Source: Cunninghamella blakesleeana
Lineage: Eukaryota > Mucoromycota > Mucoromycetes > Mucorales > Cunninghamellaceae
Length of the DNA: 64,000 nt
Direction: 5' to 3'
Assembly: GCA_017871115.1 (NCBI GenBank)
Contig: JAFCIZ010000006.1
Span: 124,001 to 188,000 of the forward strand
The stretch's first letter is position 1; each line of letters begins with the position of its first letter. Under the pieces are notes generated by a model. The model was given only the letters and a program-made list of their open reading frames with translations, was not told where the DNA came from and made no database searches. The position numbers and the translations under genes are program-made. Positions 1 through 10,330 of this stretch are shown here, one piece after another.

Positions 1-588
1 TTTTATTTTAATAAACATATACACTATCAAAAATATAAAATAATACTCTTGAGTTTAATTCATGGGCACAAAAACAGGGTGCTATGCATAACTAATGGAT
101 TATTTTCTCTTAAAATTGAAATCAATCCATAATTATTTAATAACCATTTATTTTTAATTATTTCAGATAATATACAGCTATTAACAAAATAAAGATACTA
201 ACGTTCAACATACATACTTAAAAAATATTAGTATAAACTTATTTTATTAAAAAGTATAAATATCTAATTATTTTGATCGTTTTTATTATGACGGCGCACA
301 TCTATGATTATAAACCATTAGTGATAATAATAATAATAATAATATAAATTCAATCATGCTGGTTTTATTACTTTAAAAATATATACGTGTAATGATGCTT
401 TTTTATTACTGATATTCCTATTTAAAAAATTGTTGAAATTGTGCAGATAAAAATATTACTAATGATATGTCACACTAAGCACATTTGGTTTTTCATAATC
501 ATCCATATATTTATACATAGGTGCCTATATAGAAATACATAAAAATATACGTATATTTTTAAAGTTAGCTTTTTTTATTTTTATTTCT
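1..588. other. AT-rich left flank, no gene seen
   Basis: Very AT-rich sequence with a short (ATA)n run near 323-343 and no open frame that looks coding. It lies downstream of the PAF1 stop codon, so it probably holds the PAF1 3' UTR and polyadenylation signals. Confidence 0.5.
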
Positions 589-1413
589 TTATTTTTCATC
601 ATCTTCTATATATTTAATTATTTTTTTTAGTATTATTATTACCAAAGCACGTTTCTTTTGAGCCACTAATTTACTCTTAACTAAGTTATAACGTATCACT
701 TGACCACCTTGATCGGGATCGTCTTGTAATATAAGTAATAAGTTTTGATGACCAGGTGAATTGTCATTACGATAAGTATAATCACGTACGGCATCAAAGG
801 TGAAAGGTTGTTCCAAAACTTGCTGAGTATCCAGTTTTTGTCGTTTTAATATATTTGTGCTTTCATTGTCGGGTAGGAACCAAATTAAATAATTATCATT
901 AGGATCATGAGGATTAGAGATAGGTCGTAATATACCACGATCTGTTGCATCTTGTTCACTAGGTTGCTTTGAACTACCAAGTTCTTCCATTTGTTTACGT
1001 TTTTTCAATCGTTGATTATCAGCAGGATCGGCAGGGAATTGGCCAATGGTATATACTGTTTCCCAACAAGTCATATCTGGTAGGATGGGTGTGATCTTCT
1101 TTGCACGTTTCTTTGTTCTAGGATGTCGTAATGTGTTGATATCGTGACGTACAAACGTAGCATCAATACCTAGCATTTGACTTTCATGTGTTCTATACGT
1201 ATGTGCTTCTACATCTTCTTGAGTTAATTTAGATCGTATTTCTGGTACATTAGCTTGTTTATATTTACGTTCTGCTGAAGCAATGTATTCTGATCTTCTT
1301 AACCAAGTTACATTGGGTTTACGTCCTTGTTTATTGGATTCTTTTTCATCTATAGGTGGTGTCATTAATATTTTATCTTCTTCTGCTACATTAGCTGTTA
1401 CTCGTGTAATACC

Positions 1414-1456
<43 letters not shown>

Positions 1457-1909
1457 GATAAAAAAAGTTACTAATATTTTCGAAAGAGAAATTCAATCAT
1501 AACAATAATATTTTTGTTCTATTTATTTTTACCTTCTGGATTGGTTTCCATAGAATCCAAATAATCAACTAATAATTTATCAAAAGATATACTTGAAGTA
1601 GGATCTACAGTTAAGGATGTAGGAGTTTGTTCAATTAAGCTGTTTGTTTTATAAGGAACATTGCGAATAGCTAAAGGCTTGATGGATAATAGTTTTGGTG
1701 GAAAAGGTATTGGTGGAAGTTGATTTTTATAACGTACTCGACAAATATAATCGCCTCGTGTCTTACTATAATAAACGCAATTATTATTATTATTATTATA
1801 TATATATATATTAATTGATTATACTTTTTATAAATGCTTTTCCTTTATCATTATTATTCTTCTCTATTAATCCTTTCTTTTTCTTTTTTTTTTACCTTTT
1901 TGATGTCAT
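589..1909 (-). CDS. PAF1: Paf1, subunit of the RNA polymerase II Paf1 elongation complex (3 exons)
   Basis: Paf1 is the scaffold of the nuclear Paf1 complex, which travels with RNA polymerase II and supports H2B ubiquitylation, H3K4/K36 methylation and 3'-end formation. The model joins 1909-1896, 1765-1533 and 1412-589 and closes in frame as 356 aa. Exon 1 is only 14 nt (MTSK plus part of a codon). Exon 2 carries the family's N-terminal block, CRVRYKNQLPPIPFPPKLL, and exon 3 the central NVTWLRRSEYI block. The C-terminus is short and acidic (EDDEK), so the protein is somewhat shorter than the yeast one (about 445 aa). The second intron contains a (TA)n tract at 1420-1453 directly beside the 3' splice site. 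Recognition of the family is firm; the tiny first exon is inferred from splice sites and phase. Confidence 0.9.
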
Positions 1910-3751
1910 TTTATTTATTTTATTTTATTCTATGGAAATAACGATGTAAAAAAAAAGCAAAAGGAAAAAAAAATAATTACAATCATTATTTTTATTTTAT
2001 TTTGATTAAATTAAAATTCCGCTTTTTTAATTTCTATTATTCTTTCCCTTTTACTATTAACTTTTACATCCATCTCTTTGCATCTCTTTATTATAGTTGA
2101 TATTGCTTTTTTACATAAATTCATAGTAATTATTGATATTAATTAATAAATATGCGATTTTTTCATGACTATAATTATGTATACTGAAATAAAATAACCT
2201 TAGTTTTTTTAAAAAAAATATTTGATTAGATATTACTTTCTATGCCTTTCTTTAATAGTATTTTGCATTTATTCTATATATATATATATATATATTTTAA
2301 CTCTCTACATTGTATATTTATGTATATTTTTTTAATTTTTTTTTTAAAAAAAATCAAAATTCAATAAAATAAACTACTGATTACTGGAACATAAAGTTGA
2401 AATACTACACGGAAAAGTCGTCGGTGGTCTTTTAATTTTATATGTTTTTTCTATTCTATATATTATGCAAGGTTTAGTGTTCAAGTAAAATATTCTTTTA
2501 TTTTTGGAATAATAAACCGATTGATTTGAATTAAATATATCAATAATATGTTAATTTTTATGTATGTGATAACTTATATAATCTTAAATAATCATATTAT
2601 AGCTTAAGTTTAATTTTTTTTAATGAATAAAAAAGCCAATTGAAATACGATTTTAATAGATCACCACATTAATAATTTTCTATATGTCATTTAATTTTGA
2701 TAAAATGATTTTGGAAATTGATAGGCTTACTAAAAAAATATATATTAGTATATTTTAGAGAGTGTTAGCAATGATGCCCTTCGGTTCTCCTTTATTCTTC
2801 CCTTTTAGGGACTGGTGTTATGTTACTGGTGTCATGACATCAAGATGTTTTTTTTCTTCTCATAAACTTTTTAAACATTCTTTTAGTATAATTAGAACCA
2901 ATTTTTTCTCTTTCATTCTCTTAAATTGTAAAATTTATATAATAAATTATTAAGCATAAAATCATTATTAAACTTCTCAACTTTATAAAACAAAATTTAT
3001 AATTTTATTTTATTTTATTATATTATATTATATTTATTTACTTATATATTTTTGAGCAGTACTGATCTAAATCGCTTTAAATTTTTATACTATATCACCA
3101 TTTTGTTTTGTAATTATTAATTTTTTGCTTTTACCATGTTTATTTTATTGTACTTTTAATTTTTTATATTTATTTCGACACACATTCTAATAGTATGAAA
3201 CTATTCAAAAATAACTAGATGTATATATATGTGAGTTTTAAGTTATTATATATATATATAAGCTTATATATCAAATGGTTTAATTTATATAATTTGAACA
3301 ATTAAAACTTTTTTGGATTACTTAAATATAAAAAAAATATTAATGATTTCTAAACTGGTTATAGAGTCAAGAGGCAACCCAACACTTATGTTTATAGATT
3401 AAAATCAAAACTGTTATATTAATTTTTTGGTAATATAAATGTTCATATTAAAAAGTAAAGAAAAATATATAAAATAATAATTTGATGTAGCAAATATGTA
3501 ATACTAACTGTATATACATATATTATGTACATATATTAAGTGAAAATGATAACAATCATGAAATATACAGATTAATGCAGTAATATGTCTTGAACGTCAC
3601 GCATAATAATATTAAAAAATGATAATAATAATAATAGTTCAACAAGAAAATATAAATGTAGCATATATAATAAGGGGATAAGGCTTACTTTAAATTACGA
3701 TGTTTTATTTTAATTTAATTTAATTTAATTTAATTTTTATTTTAATTTCTA
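1910..3751. other. Gene-poor AT-rich spacer
   Basis: Between the PAF1 start and the stop of the secreted-protein gene. No convincing gene. A slightly GC-richer patch at about 2764-2840 begins with TGTTAGC and has an open frame of 63 codons without family resemblance; it may be a relic of a repeat. A T-rich block at 3003-3085 resembles 5838-5920. A (TTTAA)n run lies at about 3709-3736. Confidence 0.4.
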
Positions 3752-4282
3752 TTATGGGGTAAGACCACCATGATACCATGTGTACTTGTAAAATTTTCCA
3801 TCACCAGCATCTCCCATACTACCTCCACCATCTACTACCGCATGTGGTGCGGAACCATGATAAAATGTGAAAGTTTTGCTCCAGAAATGAGCCAAGAGAT
3901 ATCCCTTATGTGCATAATCCGTATAACAATAATGACCATCGCTTGAGCAGCATCTAACACCCATTAAACACCCTCTTTCAGCTTTTCCGTAATATAATAA
4001 TTGTTTGGTGCTTTGGTCATACACTCTTAATGTTGAATAATCTGCCCACCAGTTATCCGATTCAAAAGGCCCAGCGCTATGGGTAATTACGAAATTTCTG
4101 GAAATTAGTTCCACTAAGGTCCTAGCTGCCCTTTTTTCTACCATAGTATGATTTGTGACATCGTTGATATCGTTATTAGCGAGGTTTTCGCCAAGTTCGT
4201 CAGCCTTATATTGAGGGAGAGCCAAATATGTTGGGAGAAAGAACAAAAACAGAAAAATTAATTTACTAAAAGGATTAAACAT
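3752..4282 (-). CDS. Predicted secreted small cysteine-containing protein, family unknown
   Basis: A single-exon 176-aa frame. Residues 1-21 form a typical signal peptide (basic Lys7, a hydrophobic FLFLFFL core, small residues before the cut), so the product should enter the secretory pathway. A dibasic Lys-Arg at 50-51 could be a Kex2-type site that removes an acidic propeptide (about 22-51, with one NHT glycosylation sequon at 44-46) and leaves a mature domain of about 125 aa. The mature part is rich in Tyr, Trp, Gly and His and has four cysteines (C105, C111, C112, C119). I do not recognise the family. It stands alone in a gene-poor repeat-rich region, which is a common setting for lineage-specific secreted proteins. 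The start is the only Met before the hydrophobic core. No function is assigned. Confidence 0.65.
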   Translation of the reverse strand: MFNPFSKLIFLFLFFLPTYLALPQYKADELGENLANNDINDVTNHTMVEKRAARTLVELISRNFVITHSAGPFESDNWWADYSTLRVYDQSTKQLLYYGKAERGCLMGVRCCSSDGHYCYTDYAHKGYLLAHFWSKTFTFYHGSAPHAVVDGGGSMGDAGDGKFYKYTWYHGGLTP

Positions 4283-5971
4283 TTTTAAAATAATAAATAA
4301 TTTAAAAATAAATAAGTTTTAGAAGTCGAAACATATCAAAATATCAGCTATTTTTTTTTTTTTTAAATACCTATTTCAAAAAACAGAAAATAAAGAAGAA
4401 GAATAAAAAACCAGTTACTGGATTATTTTAGTAGTACGTACAATCTATAAAAATCCAGTTAATTATTTTTATAGAAAATCTAGTTACTGAGTTTTTTCTT
4501 TCAATCCAAATCTTAAAAAAAAGAAATTGAAAGTATAATATATATCTAATATTTTTCACAAACTAAAATGTGAAAATTATAAATATAAAAAAAAATAGGA
4601 ATTCTTCTTAGCAAATAAGATTGTCGAATTTGGATAATAATAAAGTTGTAAAAAATAAAAATTAATCATGGTATAAAAATACGAGGGAAGCTGAATTTGA
4701 AAGATGATCACAAAGAAGTTCACTGTCATTTTTAAAGCACATCCCCTATTTAGATTATTTTATGTTATTCAGGATAAAATATTTATAATTATATAAGAAT
4801 AGGTACGTAATAATTCATCCTATACATATGAGTAATATGTAATACAAAAATACTATGTAAGTTATATTGAAGTATTTTAGAGATCATAGTTGTAAAGGTA
4901 AAAATGTATAAACACCAACTTGGAATTATTATTATAGTAAGGATTATCATCAAACTTCATATTAATTTTTTGGATTGTCTTATTTTTTACCATTCATATT
5001 ATTTTTGCTAAGAACTCTTATTTTTATTTTGTTATGTAGTACGAATCCTTTATGAAGTACTTAACGTATTATGTGAGTAAGTTATAATAGCTGTTGTAAT
5101 CAATCTTGATTTATAAAATCGAACTTTTCACTGAGTTTATATTTAGATTGCATAACATATATGTATATAATTTTCTTGGTTTTCTTTTCTTCTCTTTTAC
5201 CTTCTTTGAGTGAGTATTACTGTAATAATAATATAGATATAAAGGGAATAGAAAAGTAAAAACAAACATTACGCTTACTCTTGCAATATGTTGAATGCTT
5301 CCTAAAACTTTCGTAATACATAATATTACACTTAGTTCACGATAGTGATTGTTAATCTAGAGTATAATATATATAATAAAAGAGAACAAATATGTCATAC
5401 AATTAAATAATTACATAAATATAATAGTGGGATAACATATATATTAACTGAATAAACATTTGACTAAGTTGAGTAAATTACCTGTGTAACAAAATCGAAA
5501 GCGATATAAAAAATAAATGGTATATATAAGGGATGATCAAGTTCACATGCTAATATTGTCTATTTATTTTGTTTTTTTTTATAAAGTGATTATCTTCGTC
5601 ATAATCCATTAAACGATGAATTAATAATATCATTGGTTGTCATTAAAAGAGACTAAATGCAATTGGGTACCAAGAAACAGAGGATCAATTAAGTGTAATT
5701 AATATGACAGGTTGTGGTGACTTTTGTAACTATTAAGGTACTCATAAGATTAAATTACAGTGTGATGCTAAACTCATTTTATTTTACTTGTAGTTTATTC
5801 ATATTACAGAATTTATCTATTTTTCATAATAAACTATTTTTATTTTATTTTATTTTATCTTATATTTTTATATTTATTTACTTGAATATTTTCCAACAAC
5901 TCTAATTTAAATTACTTTTTTTATGTTATCTTTTTCATTTTACATTGCGGTTACAGAAATCATACTTTAAT
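4283..5971. other. Gene-poor AT-rich spacer upstream of the secreted-protein gene
   Basis: Contains the presumed promoter of the gene starting at 4282. Several short diverged copies of a CCAGTTACTGG-like string occur at 4411-4490. No coding region is supported. Confidence 0.4.
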
Positions 5972-5975
5972 CCTG

Positions 5976-6628
5976 TGTTATGTTCTGGCTAAACCTCCCA
6001 TATTTGGGCAAGGCTTAACTATAATCTTATTTTATATATATACATATAGGTATATATATCCCATTTAAACTCAGTATAGATATATATATATACTCTCTTA
6101 TATATATGCACTAGCATATATATATCAATGATCGGTATTTAAAATTCAAATCCTTTTTATATAAATACTCGACAATTTTTATTTTATTTTTGAAAAATCA
6201 GTTAATACGAAGTTAATAATTAATTAATTTTAAATAAAAGAACTTATATTATAACAAATAAGTCTATTAACTCATCTTTTTAGCTAAAGATTATATTTAC
6301 TTTATATTAATATTGTTGATTATTATCCAATATTACTTTATATTACATTATTATAATAATCGTTGATCTTTATCCGATATTATATTTATTTTATTTTAAA
6401 TTTATTATTTTGTCTATATAATTGTTGATCTTTATCCAATTATATAATTTATTTTATTTTATTATTTTATTTTTATTTTAAACTATCAATCTAAACTAAG
6501 TTGTATCTACTTATAAAACAAGATACTGGTGCTCACTGACGACTAAACTAAACTACTACAAAACTATCTACTTTCCAAAACTATAAAAGGAAATTCTACT
6601 TTTCAAACAACCAAAAATTTACACAACA
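5976..6628. mobile_element. Candidate solo LTR of a retrotransposon
   Basis: A 653-bp block begins with TGTTATG and ends with CACAACA, giving the TG...CA ends and the short TGTT/AACA inverted termini usual for LTRs. It is flanked on both sides by CCTG (5972-5975 and 6629-6632), which would be a 4-bp target duplication. It contains TATA-like strings (TATAAAAGG near 6582) and a degenerate internal repeat, but no coding sequence, so it would be a solo LTR left by recombination. No second LTR is visible nearby. A tRNA gene lies about 260 bp away. The ends were chosen by eye, so this remains a candidate. Confidence 0.45.
6312..6460. repeat. Diverged tandem repeat with a GTTGATNNTTATCC core
   Basis: Three imperfect copies of the core begin at about 6315, 6362 and 6423 (spacing 47 and 61 bp), each followed by a TATATT/TTATTTTATTTT tail. 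The block lies inside the candidate LTR, where short regulatory repeats are common in the U3 part. Confidence 0.5.
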
Positions 6629-6887
6629 CCTGCAATTATATTACACCTTTAAATTTTTTTATTTCTTTTATTTTTATTCCTTTATAAAAAATCGTTCTAC
6701 TTATAAAACAGAAACTGGGAATTTTCATTTTATAATAAAAATAAATACGAACCCTTAAATTGTTAATTTTAACAAATGCTACTTTTACCAAAAATCCACA
6801 AGAGAGCCATAAATACTACAATATGATTGGTTCAAATTAAATGACCGACACGTAAAAAGTTGAGGCAAAATCGCTTGAAATTATTTG

Positions 6888-6960
6888 CACCCTAGACGGG
6901 GGTCGAACCCGTAATCTCCGGATTAGGAGTCCGATGCGTTATCCATTACGCTACCAGGGC
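6888..6960 (-). tRNA. tRNA-Arg (anticodon CCU)
   Basis: On the minus strand a complete 73-nt cloverleaf folds: acceptor GCCCTGG pairs with CTAGGGT and is followed by discriminator G. The D arm is GCGT/ACGC. The anticodon arm is TCGGA/TCCGG around loop CTCCTAA. The variable loop is AGATT, and the T arm ACGGG/CCCGT encloses TTCGACC. The anticodon CCU reads the Arg codon AGG. No intron is present and CCA is not encoded, as expected for a eukaryotic nuclear tRNA gene. The internal A-box and B-box sequences (the latter GGTTCGACCCC) are intact, so it should be transcribed by RNA polymerase III. Confidence 0.95.
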
Positions 6961-7696
6961 TATTTCGGTCTTTAAAAATTAACTTTTAATATATTTATAA
7001 GAATATTTCAAAAAGAGTTATAATTCCATTTTGTATTGTTAATTTATTTAATTTTTATGATAAAAGATATATGCGCATTAATATCATTACCATTAATATT
7101 AAATTATTTATTAAATATTTATATAGGTGTGTGTTTAAATACGGATTATTAAACAACATATTATAAGCATTATACAAAATTTAAGTTCTATTCAAAGTTT
7201 CTAAATAATACATTTTCTATATATAATATTTTATTTAAAAAAAATATATAATATCTCAAGAATCATCTCCAATGATTATGAATAAATCATAAAACTTGAT
7301 TAAAATAACATTTATGTATATTGTTTGCCTTTATATTGAAATGCCCTTCTTATCTGATTATGGTGACACACGATTTTGATGGAATTTGTGTTTGAATTAT
7401 TTATACAATATATACTATGAATTATTCAATTATTTTTAATTTTGGGTATGTTATTTTGTATTATAGAATTTATAAATATGATGCTGTTTTTTAAATAAAT
7501 TTGCAGTAATTTGTTTTTCTGAATATAACAAGGTTATTCTTATTTTTAATATTTTTAAACATTCACCTTTTATTAAAAAGTTAATTCACTAGATTTTTTT
7601 AAAACGCCGCCTTGGTGACAACTATTTTTTTAAAAAATGTTCAATTTTTCAAATTTTTATTCTCTCTTTTTCTTTCGCAATAAAACATTATATAGA
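6961..7696. other. Spacer between tRNA-Arg and the DMAC1-like gene
   Basis: AT-rich sequence containing the 5' flank of the tRNA (minus strand) and the promoter of the gene starting at 7697. Nothing else is supported. Confidence 0.4.
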
Positions 7697-8009
7697 ATGA
7701 GTTCTGAAGTACAGTTAAATGAAAACGATATAACAAAAGCAAAATATAAAGATTGTTTACCTTGTAAAATAACTGGATCCTTAGCTTTCACTGGCCTTGG
7801 TGGATATGCTCTTCATGAAGCTTGGCAAATAAATAAAAAACCTGGAAGACTGAACACAGCTGTTGGATTAGGCGTATTTGGTGTTGGTAAGTGATAATAA
7901 TAATAGTAAGATAATAATAAATAATAAATATAATTATAATATTAATAGTATTAATAATCATAATGTTGTAGTTTTTGTATCTGCGGGATTATATCGTTTA
8001 GTACTTTAA
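7697..8009 (+). CDS. DMAC1-like small mitochondrial membrane protein (2 exons)
   Basis: Joining 7697-7886 and 7972-8009 gives 75 aa. The protein has the DCLPC...TGSLAF motif (C20, C23) and a glycine-rich hydrophobic stretch followed by a second one in VFVSAGLYRLVL. This is the pattern of the distal membrane-arm assembly component 1 family (DMAC1/TMEM261), which in animals helps assemble the distal part of the membrane arm of respiratory complex I in the inner mitochondrial membrane. An in-frame ATG at 7637 would add a 20-residue hydrophobic and basic leader that could act as a targeting sequence. I chose 7697 because homologues start with a short polar N-terminus, but the upstream start cannot be excluded. 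Family match is by motif only. Confidence 0.7.
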
Positions 8010-8650
8010 ATAAAAAAAAATATATAATTTTAAAGCATATATGAAAATGATTGAACCCTAGCCAATCATATATATTTTATTATGGGAGCGTATGATTTTT
8101 TTTTAAACCTCCTCTTTTTTTTTCTTCGGCTCTTTTTCCCTCTTCCTTTTTTTCTTTTCCTTCTCTTTTCTTTTTCTCTTACTTTTTTTTTTTTTTTTCA
8201 TATTAAACTATCGTTTTCATTCCTTGAAACGTTATCCTTTTTCTTTTCTCTTTTTTCTTTCCTTCTCCTTTTTACTCAATTCTTTTTATATATTTTTTTA
8301 CATAGCCTTTTTTTCATTCCTTTACTTGTTTTTATATACCATCATTTTTCTCATAGTTTCAATCTAATTAAAAACTTTTTTTTTAAAAAAAAAATACACA
8401 CTCTCACACTCTCTTTTTCACTTTTTACATCTCTTTTTAAAAAAAGACACTTATTTTATTCATTTTTAAAAAAATCAAGTTCTCTATTTTTTTATACCCT
8501 TTCTATCCCATTTGCCTTTTTCTCTTTTAGTATTTATTTATTTTTGAAAGCACTCCTCTCTTTGGAATAATCTATTTTATTGCTATTTTTTATTCTAAAG
8601 CTTCTCATTTCTCTCCCCTTAAAAAAAACTGTACTTTTTTTTTATATACA
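8010..8650 (+). promoter_or_regulatory. Promoter with a long CT-rich tract before the R3HCC1L-like gene
   Basis: From about 8093 to 8640 the plus strand is almost purely pyrimidine-rich (runs of TTTTC and CTCTTT). Such CT blocks immediately upstream of start codons are common in fungal promoters and 5' UTRs. A CCAATCA box lies at 8062-8068. The tract is open in one frame for 162 codons, but the product would be pure F/S/L low complexity and is not a gene. Confidence 0.55.
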
Positions 8651-10100
8651 ATGGATAAAAAAATGAAACGCAGTAGTATTCTTACTTATGTACCTATTCA
8701 TCGAAGACCCGATATGCCTAATCAACCTCAACAACCCCAATCTCAACAGCAACAGCAGCAACAACAGCAACAGCGATTATCTTATGACGGTTATGGAAAA
8801 CGTCATTCTTATGGTCAACATGAAAATGGATTAAGATTAAGTGCTGATTTTAGCAATGGTAGCAAATCAACTCTTTTACATCAACAGCAACAGCGGAATT
8901 GGCGTAATAGTATAAATAACAAAGGCCATAATAGTAGTAGTGGATCAGTAGATGAAGATTACTCTGAAGACAATAGCTTCCCTCCTACTCCCTCGATGCA
9001 CCGTTATTCTAATAGTAAATAATATAATATATATTTATATAAATAGATTATAGAATGGTTATATGAAGAAGGGTATTTAATATCATAGTTTTGATCGTTT
9101 AATTGATAATGTTTTTTTTTTCTTTTCTTTCCTAGGTGTATTCTTAGATTCTTTGGCTCATCATGATGATCATCTACAAAGCAATGGCAACAATCATCGC
9201 CAAAGTACAGGTCCTGAAGATTGGGATGAACTATTACGCCAATATGATCGTTCTGACGATGATCCAGCTACCTTGGCAAGAAAAAACAAACGTGCTAGTA
9301 GAGTAATGGATCCTTTTCATGAACCTCCAGGTAAAATAAATAATTAAACATAAATACATATAAACAGGAGAAAGAGAAAGAGAAAGAGTCAAGGAAAATA
9401 AGAAACAGAAAAGGCAAAATATAATAAATCGAATTGATTCATTTTATTTACTTATTATTTTTTATTTTATGTTATAGCTCAAGTACCTATTGTCGATGAA
9501 CCAACAGTAATATTAGATTGTAGCGAGTTTCCAAAGTCATTCAAAACACATCATTTACATGATATTTTCAGAGAATATGAAAATCTTCGTGGTGGATACA
9601 GAATCAAGTGGATGGATGATACTAGAGCTTTGATTATTTTTGAACACCCTGCAACTGGTAAGAAAATAAATATACAATAAAGAAGATTGAAAAAGAGTAG
9701 AGAGTGGTTATTATTTTTTAAAAAGAAAAATTGAATGATGAGAGTGATGAATTATAATTATTTTTTTTATTGATTTGTTTATTTGTTTATTTGTTTATTT
9801 TTATTTTTTTAATAGCTAAGAAAGCCTATATTGATAATGTAGCTCATGCTTATGCAAAGATTCGTCCATATGAAGGCCCTACTGATTTTTTAACATGTAA
9901 GCGAAAAAAAGACGAAAGATTACTCTGATTTATTATTATTATTATTATTTCTAAATATATGGAGAATTGGTATCTCATGTACTTCTATTTTTAATTTTAC
10001 TATTATTACTTTTGTAGCTCCCCCTAGTCAATCTAATCGTCGTTCCGTTAATCTCGATTCAAAAAGACATAGTGGAGTAGCACCAAAACCATTAAAATAA
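8651..10100 (+). CDS. R3HCC1L-like RNA-binding-type protein (5 exons)
   Basis: Exons 8651-9014, 9136-9330, 9478-9657, 9816-9896 and 10018-10100 close in frame as 300 aa. The C-terminal half (about residues 195-275) matches the RRM-like domain of the animal R3HCC1/R3HCC1L proteins: LDCSEFPKSFKT, then IKWMDDTRALIIF, then KIRPYEGPTDFL. The N-terminus (residues 10-19) reads ILTYVPIHRR, similar to the YVP-basic motif at the start of R3HCC1L. A polyglutamine tract lies near residues 32-40 and a Ser/Asn-rich linker follows. I see no R3H domain, so this looks like the shorter fungal form. The function is probably mRNA-related, but that is inference from the domain. It is convergent with PPN1, with 230 bp between the stops. 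Confidence 0.75.
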
Positions 10101-10330
10101 AATAAATTTGTATGTTTGTTTAAAAAAAAAGAAAAAAGGAAAGAAATAAATTTATATGTTTGTTTGAAATAATATAATAAAGCATTAAAAAAAGAAACAA
10201 AAATAATAAAAAGAAAATACGTAGTAAATTGTTTAAGTTCCTTATTTATATTTTTTTTAAAAAACTTTATATTTTATTAAATGCATACAAATAAAATTAA
10301 AGTTGAGGAGTCGAAATTTTTTTTTTATTT

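Noticed and set aside
2762..2953. Open frame of 63 codons on the plus strand
   Set aside because: No family resemblance, no flanking exons; better explained as repeat remnant.
8082..8570. Open frame of 162 codons on the plus strand
   Set aside because: Product is only F, L, S and P from a CT-rich promoter tract; no coding signature.
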